Shown here piece after piece: positions 4,122 to 5,793 of a DNA stretch of 5,793 nt. The notes under the pieces are model-generated. The model saw nothing but the letters and a program-made list of their open reading frames with translations. It had not been told where the DNA came from and made no database searches. Position 1 is the stretch's first letter; every line of letters starts with the position of its first letter. The stretch comes from Nanobdellota archaeon. GTDB lineage: Archaea; Nanobdellota; Nanobdellia; Pacearchaeales; GW2011-AR1. The stretch spans positions 1 through 5,793 of the forward strand of contig JAHIEM010000047.1 in the NCBI GenBank assembly GCA_018901625.1, given 5' to 3'. A program made the translations under genes and the position numbers.

Positions 4122-4929
4122 TTTCCTCGCTTTTAGTTTCAGTATTAATCTTCGCAAGAATGGCTTTTTCGTGGCTCGCAGCCTTCCCGAGAAGGTAGCT
4201 GATTGTCTGAGAGCAAGGATAAGCCATCTTCACAGCAAAAGCCAGTGCTCTCGAGAATGCTTCTTTCAGCTCCTCAAGTGATTCTTCTTTATCAATTTTT
4301 ATTCCAGTATAAACTCTATGTTCAGTTGCATCATAAGCGGCAATAGGCTCAAAACTAACTGAGAAAGGCTTTATGTCGAGTTTTGACATTAAACCTGCAG
4401 CAGCATCGTTTATTGCATTTCCTGTCCTAACAATAATCTTCTTCTCCTTAATGCTTATCTTGCCGTTTTCTATTGCAATCTTTAATCCCAGTGCCCCTAG
4501 TTCAGATATGACTGGCCCCGGCACAAGCTCAGTTGGTCCTGGCTCAATTTCTATGTCTGAAGGAGCAATCTGTCCTGTTTTTGCCCCAACAGGAGTCTTA
4601 TTCTCGCTTAGTATTGCAGATAATTCAAAAGCATCAACATTTGAAAAGAGAAGCGCAGAATCCTCTTTAATATGCTCTTCCATCTTCTTAATCTCAATCC
4701 CAGATTTCTCAATAGCTCTCAAGACAATATTCTTTTTTACAACCTTTATCTTAACTCTATCCCTTATCTTCTTTTTTATCTCCTGAAACTGCTTGCCAGG
4801 AAGTCCTTTAATAGAGCAAACCATAAATGTCTTATTCTTCTTTATCAGGCTCTCTATCTCATCTACTGCTCTTAATTTTGATTCTGGAACCTTTCTCTCA
4901 ATTTTCTTAGTCTGTTTTTTTGCAACCAT
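4075..4929 (-). CDS. rpl10: Large-subunit ribosomal protein L10/P0 with 3' end replaced by the insertion element
   Basis: The 284-aa archaeal L10 (P0) is the base of the factor-recruiting stalk; it binds 23S rRNA and carries L12 dimers. Residues 1-105 are the rRNA-binding domain, and about 106-205 the archaeal/eukaryal insertion domain (VGAKTGQIAPSDIEI, then a GPTELVPGP run). Residues 217-266 are the helical spine with two L12-binding helices (LEELKEAFSRALAFAVKMAY and SYLLGKAASHEKAILAKI). Many archaeal P0 proteins are around 330-350 aa, with a third helix and an acidic tail ending GLGALFG; both are absent. Codons from residue 270 or 271 on (MTSSRTLKGGVSNEP) lie in the right end of the inserted tnpB element, so the native end was lost or rewritten. 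Its ATG is one base after the rpl1 stop with no Shine-Dalgarno, implying coupling to rpl1. Confidence 0.96.
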   Translation of the reverse strand: MVAKKQTKKIERKVPESKLRAVDEIESLIKKNKTFMVCSIKGLPGKQFQEIKKKIRDRVKIKVVKKNIVLRAIEKSGIEIKKMEEHIKEDSALLFSNVDAFELSAILSENKTPVGAKTGQIAPSDIEIEPGPTELVPGPVISELGALGLKIAIENGKISIKEKKIIVRTGNAINDAAAGLMSKLDIKPFSVSFEPIAAYDATEHRVYTGIKIDKEESLEELKEAFSRALAFAVKMAYPCSQTISYLLGKAASHEKAILAKINTETKSEEMTSSRTLKGGVSNEP

Positions 4930-4930
4930 T

Positions 4931-5554
4931 TTACAAAGCGAGTTTTACAGGTTTAGTCATAGTAAACTTAAGCATAATGCTCCTCATACTCTCTTTCTGC
5001 TTGGGAAGCGCATTTAAAATCGCATTATAGACAATCATTGCATTCTCCGCAATATCTTCATCTTTCATATCTTCCTTGCCAATTGCGAGTTTTAGACTAG
5101 GCTCTTTTGTCTTGATTTTAACTGATTTTTCTGCCTTCTTGATAATCTCCTGTATTGAAGCATCTTCTTCTTTTGCAGTAATTCCTAACTGGGGAGATGG
5201 CATCTTCCCAGCTGGTCCAAGATATTTTCCAAAGCTCGTAGCAATTGACGGCATCAAGCTGGCATGAGCTATGAAGAAATCATAATCTTTAACAAGCTTC
5301 TTTGCAAACTTTCCCTTGTATCTCTCAAAATCCGGCTTAGTTATTGTATCTATAATCTTGCTCTTTGCATTCAAGAAACCAGCTACCTTAATTGTCTTAA
5401 ACTTATGAGGAACACTCACAATCAAATTAATACTCTCTCGCTTAATATCAAAATTCTTTAGATTGACAATTAGGTCTACTGTCTGGGGAAACTTTCTCTT
5501 CTCATTCTTTCTCAATTCCCCTAATGCTCTTGCAAATTCTTCTTTGTTAATCAT
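4931..5554 (-). CDS. rpl1: Large-subunit ribosomal protein L1
   Basis: The 207-aa protein is the normal archaeal L1 length. It forms the mobile L1 stalk next to the ribosomal E site and binds 23S rRNA helices 76-78. Visible signatures are KFPQTVDLIVNLKNFD (about 21-36, RNA-binding strand), the domain II signature FGKYLGPAGKMPSPQ (about 108-122), and the C-terminal strand MLKFTMTKPVKL (about 194-205), where the usual K-x-T-M-G reads K-F-T-M-T. The start is set by TAGGAG eight bases before ATG 5554. It is the first gene of the stalk operon and is joined to rpl10 by TAA-A-ATG. In archaea studied, L1 also represses its own operon by binding the mRNA near the start of this gene; the leader hairpin at 5575-5604 is a candidate site. 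No L11 gene end is visible in the 239 bases upstream. Confidence 0.98.
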   Translation of the reverse strand: MINKEEFARALGELRKNEKRKFPQTVDLIVNLKNFDIKRESINLIVSVPHKFKTIKVAGFLNAKSKIIDTITKPDFERYKGKFAKKLVKDYDFFIAHASLMPSIATSFGKYLGPAGKMPSPQLGITAKEEDASIQEIIKKAEKSVKIKTKEPSLKLAIGKEDMKDEDIAENAMIVYNAILNALPKQKESMRSIMLKFTMTKPVKLAL

Positions 5555-5562
5555 TTTGATTG

Positions 5563-5604
5563 CTCCTACCTATGCACCAGAATCATAGAACATATATCCT
5601 GGTG
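5563..5604 (-). promoter_or_regulatory. rpl1 leader: hairpin plus Shine-Dalgarno
   Basis: In the minus-strand leader CACCAG (5604-5599) pairs perfectly with CTGGTG (5580-5575), and three more inner pairs (one G-U) make a 9-bp stem with a 12-base loop. It ends nine bases before GGAG (5566-5563), which is eight bases before the ATG. A stem so close to the ribosome site is a good candidate for L1 autoregulation, but I cannot confirm the L1-binding consensus. Confidence 0.5.
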
Positions 5605-5638
5605 ATGTAGTTCGCGCAAAACTAATCAATGAAACAGG

Positions 5639-5646
5639 TTTATAAA
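5639..5646 (-). promoter_or_regulatory. TATA box of the rpl1 operon
   Basis: TTTATAAA, an ideal archaeal TATA box with purines (AAGA) just upstream on the minus strand. It puts transcription start near 5616 and gives a leader of about 62 bases. The box is itself palindromic and could also serve a plus-strand transcript starting near 5668. Confidence 0.75.
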
Positions 5647-5664
5647 TCTTACGGGAAAGGGGGG

Positions 5665-5735
5665 TTGTTAAATAGTCGTGGCTTTTGCAGAAATTATCAA
5701 GAAATAAATAAGCAAAAGCCACGCAAAATTAACAA
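5665..5735. repeat. Nested 19-bp inverted repeat upstream of the rpl1 promoter
   Basis: CGTGGCTTTTGC (5677-5688) is perfectly complementary to GCAAAAGCCACG (5712-5723). Outside it, across a symmetric 5/5-base internal loop, TTGTTAA (5665-5671) pairs with TTAACAA (5729-5735). The central loop is 23 bases and AT-rich. It could be a structured RNA, the terminator of an upstream gene, or a small non-autonomous element; nothing in the sequence decides. Confidence 0.75.
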
Positions 5736-5749
5736 TGTTCGGAAAAGAT

Positions 5750-5781
5750 GGCTTAGTTGAAAATCTCAGTTGAACTAAGCC
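5750..5781. repeat. 9-bp inverted repeat at the window's right edge
   Basis: GGCTTAGTT (5750-5758) pairs perfectly with AACTAAGCC (5773-5781) around a 14-base loop. On the minus strand it is followed by ATCTTTTCC, so it could be a terminator of a gene to the right. The left arm shares TGGCTT with the neighbouring larger hairpin. Confidence 0.55.
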
Positions 5782-5793
5782 TCAGATTGTAAG

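Noticed and set aside
4373..4786. Plus-strand frame of 137 aa within rpl10
   Set aside because: It is antisense to the L10 coding sequence, which is recognisable throughout; a shadow frame.
5665..5781. CRISPR array
   Set aside because: The two hairpins share only a six-base core; there are no regularly spaced identical repeats.

Overview
This AT-rich window looks archaeal. It carries the archaeal forms of ribosomal proteins L1, L10/P0 and L12/P1, an intron-containing type II tRNA-Ser, TATA-box promoters close to start codons, and short surface or helical proteins of a style common in small-genome (DPANN-like) archaea. The lineage is inferred from protein style only.

Left part (1-1335): the C-terminal part of a cell-surface protein anchored by one membrane helix (+), an AT-rich gap, a 94-aa helical protein (+), and a 99-aa four-cysteine protein (-). 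The last two overlap tail to tail by 8 bp.

Middle part (1336-2253): on the minus strand, a two-motif LAGLIDADG endonuclease gene runs through the promoter and the 5' half of a tRNA-Ser(UGA) gene. It stops at the 3' splice site of that tRNA's 15-nt intron, so one stretch of DNA encodes a nuclease tail, a tRNA promoter, a tRNA exon and a tRNA intron.

Right part (2254-5793): on the minus strand lies a ribosomal stalk operon, rpl1 - rpl10 - unknown 92-aa gene - rpl12. A tnpB-only IS200/IS605-type element of about 1.3 kb (2818 to about 4121, tnpB on +) has inserted between rpl10 and the 92-aa gene. Its right end now supplies the last codons of rpl10, and the insertion has separated the 92-aa gene from a Shine-Dalgarno-like GAGG that the sequence suggests it once used. 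A 12-bp perfect inverted repeat pairs the tnpB start codon region with its stop region. Upstream of rpl1 are a strong TATA box, a leader hairpin that could be an L1 autoregulation site, and two further long inverted repeats of unknown role.

L1 forms the L1 stalk of the large subunit. L10 with L12 dimers forms the stalk that recruits translation factors, and tRNA-Ser decodes UCA. Two mobile-element types, a LAGLIDADG endonuclease and TnpB, have thus each settled against an essential translation gene without plainly destroying it.
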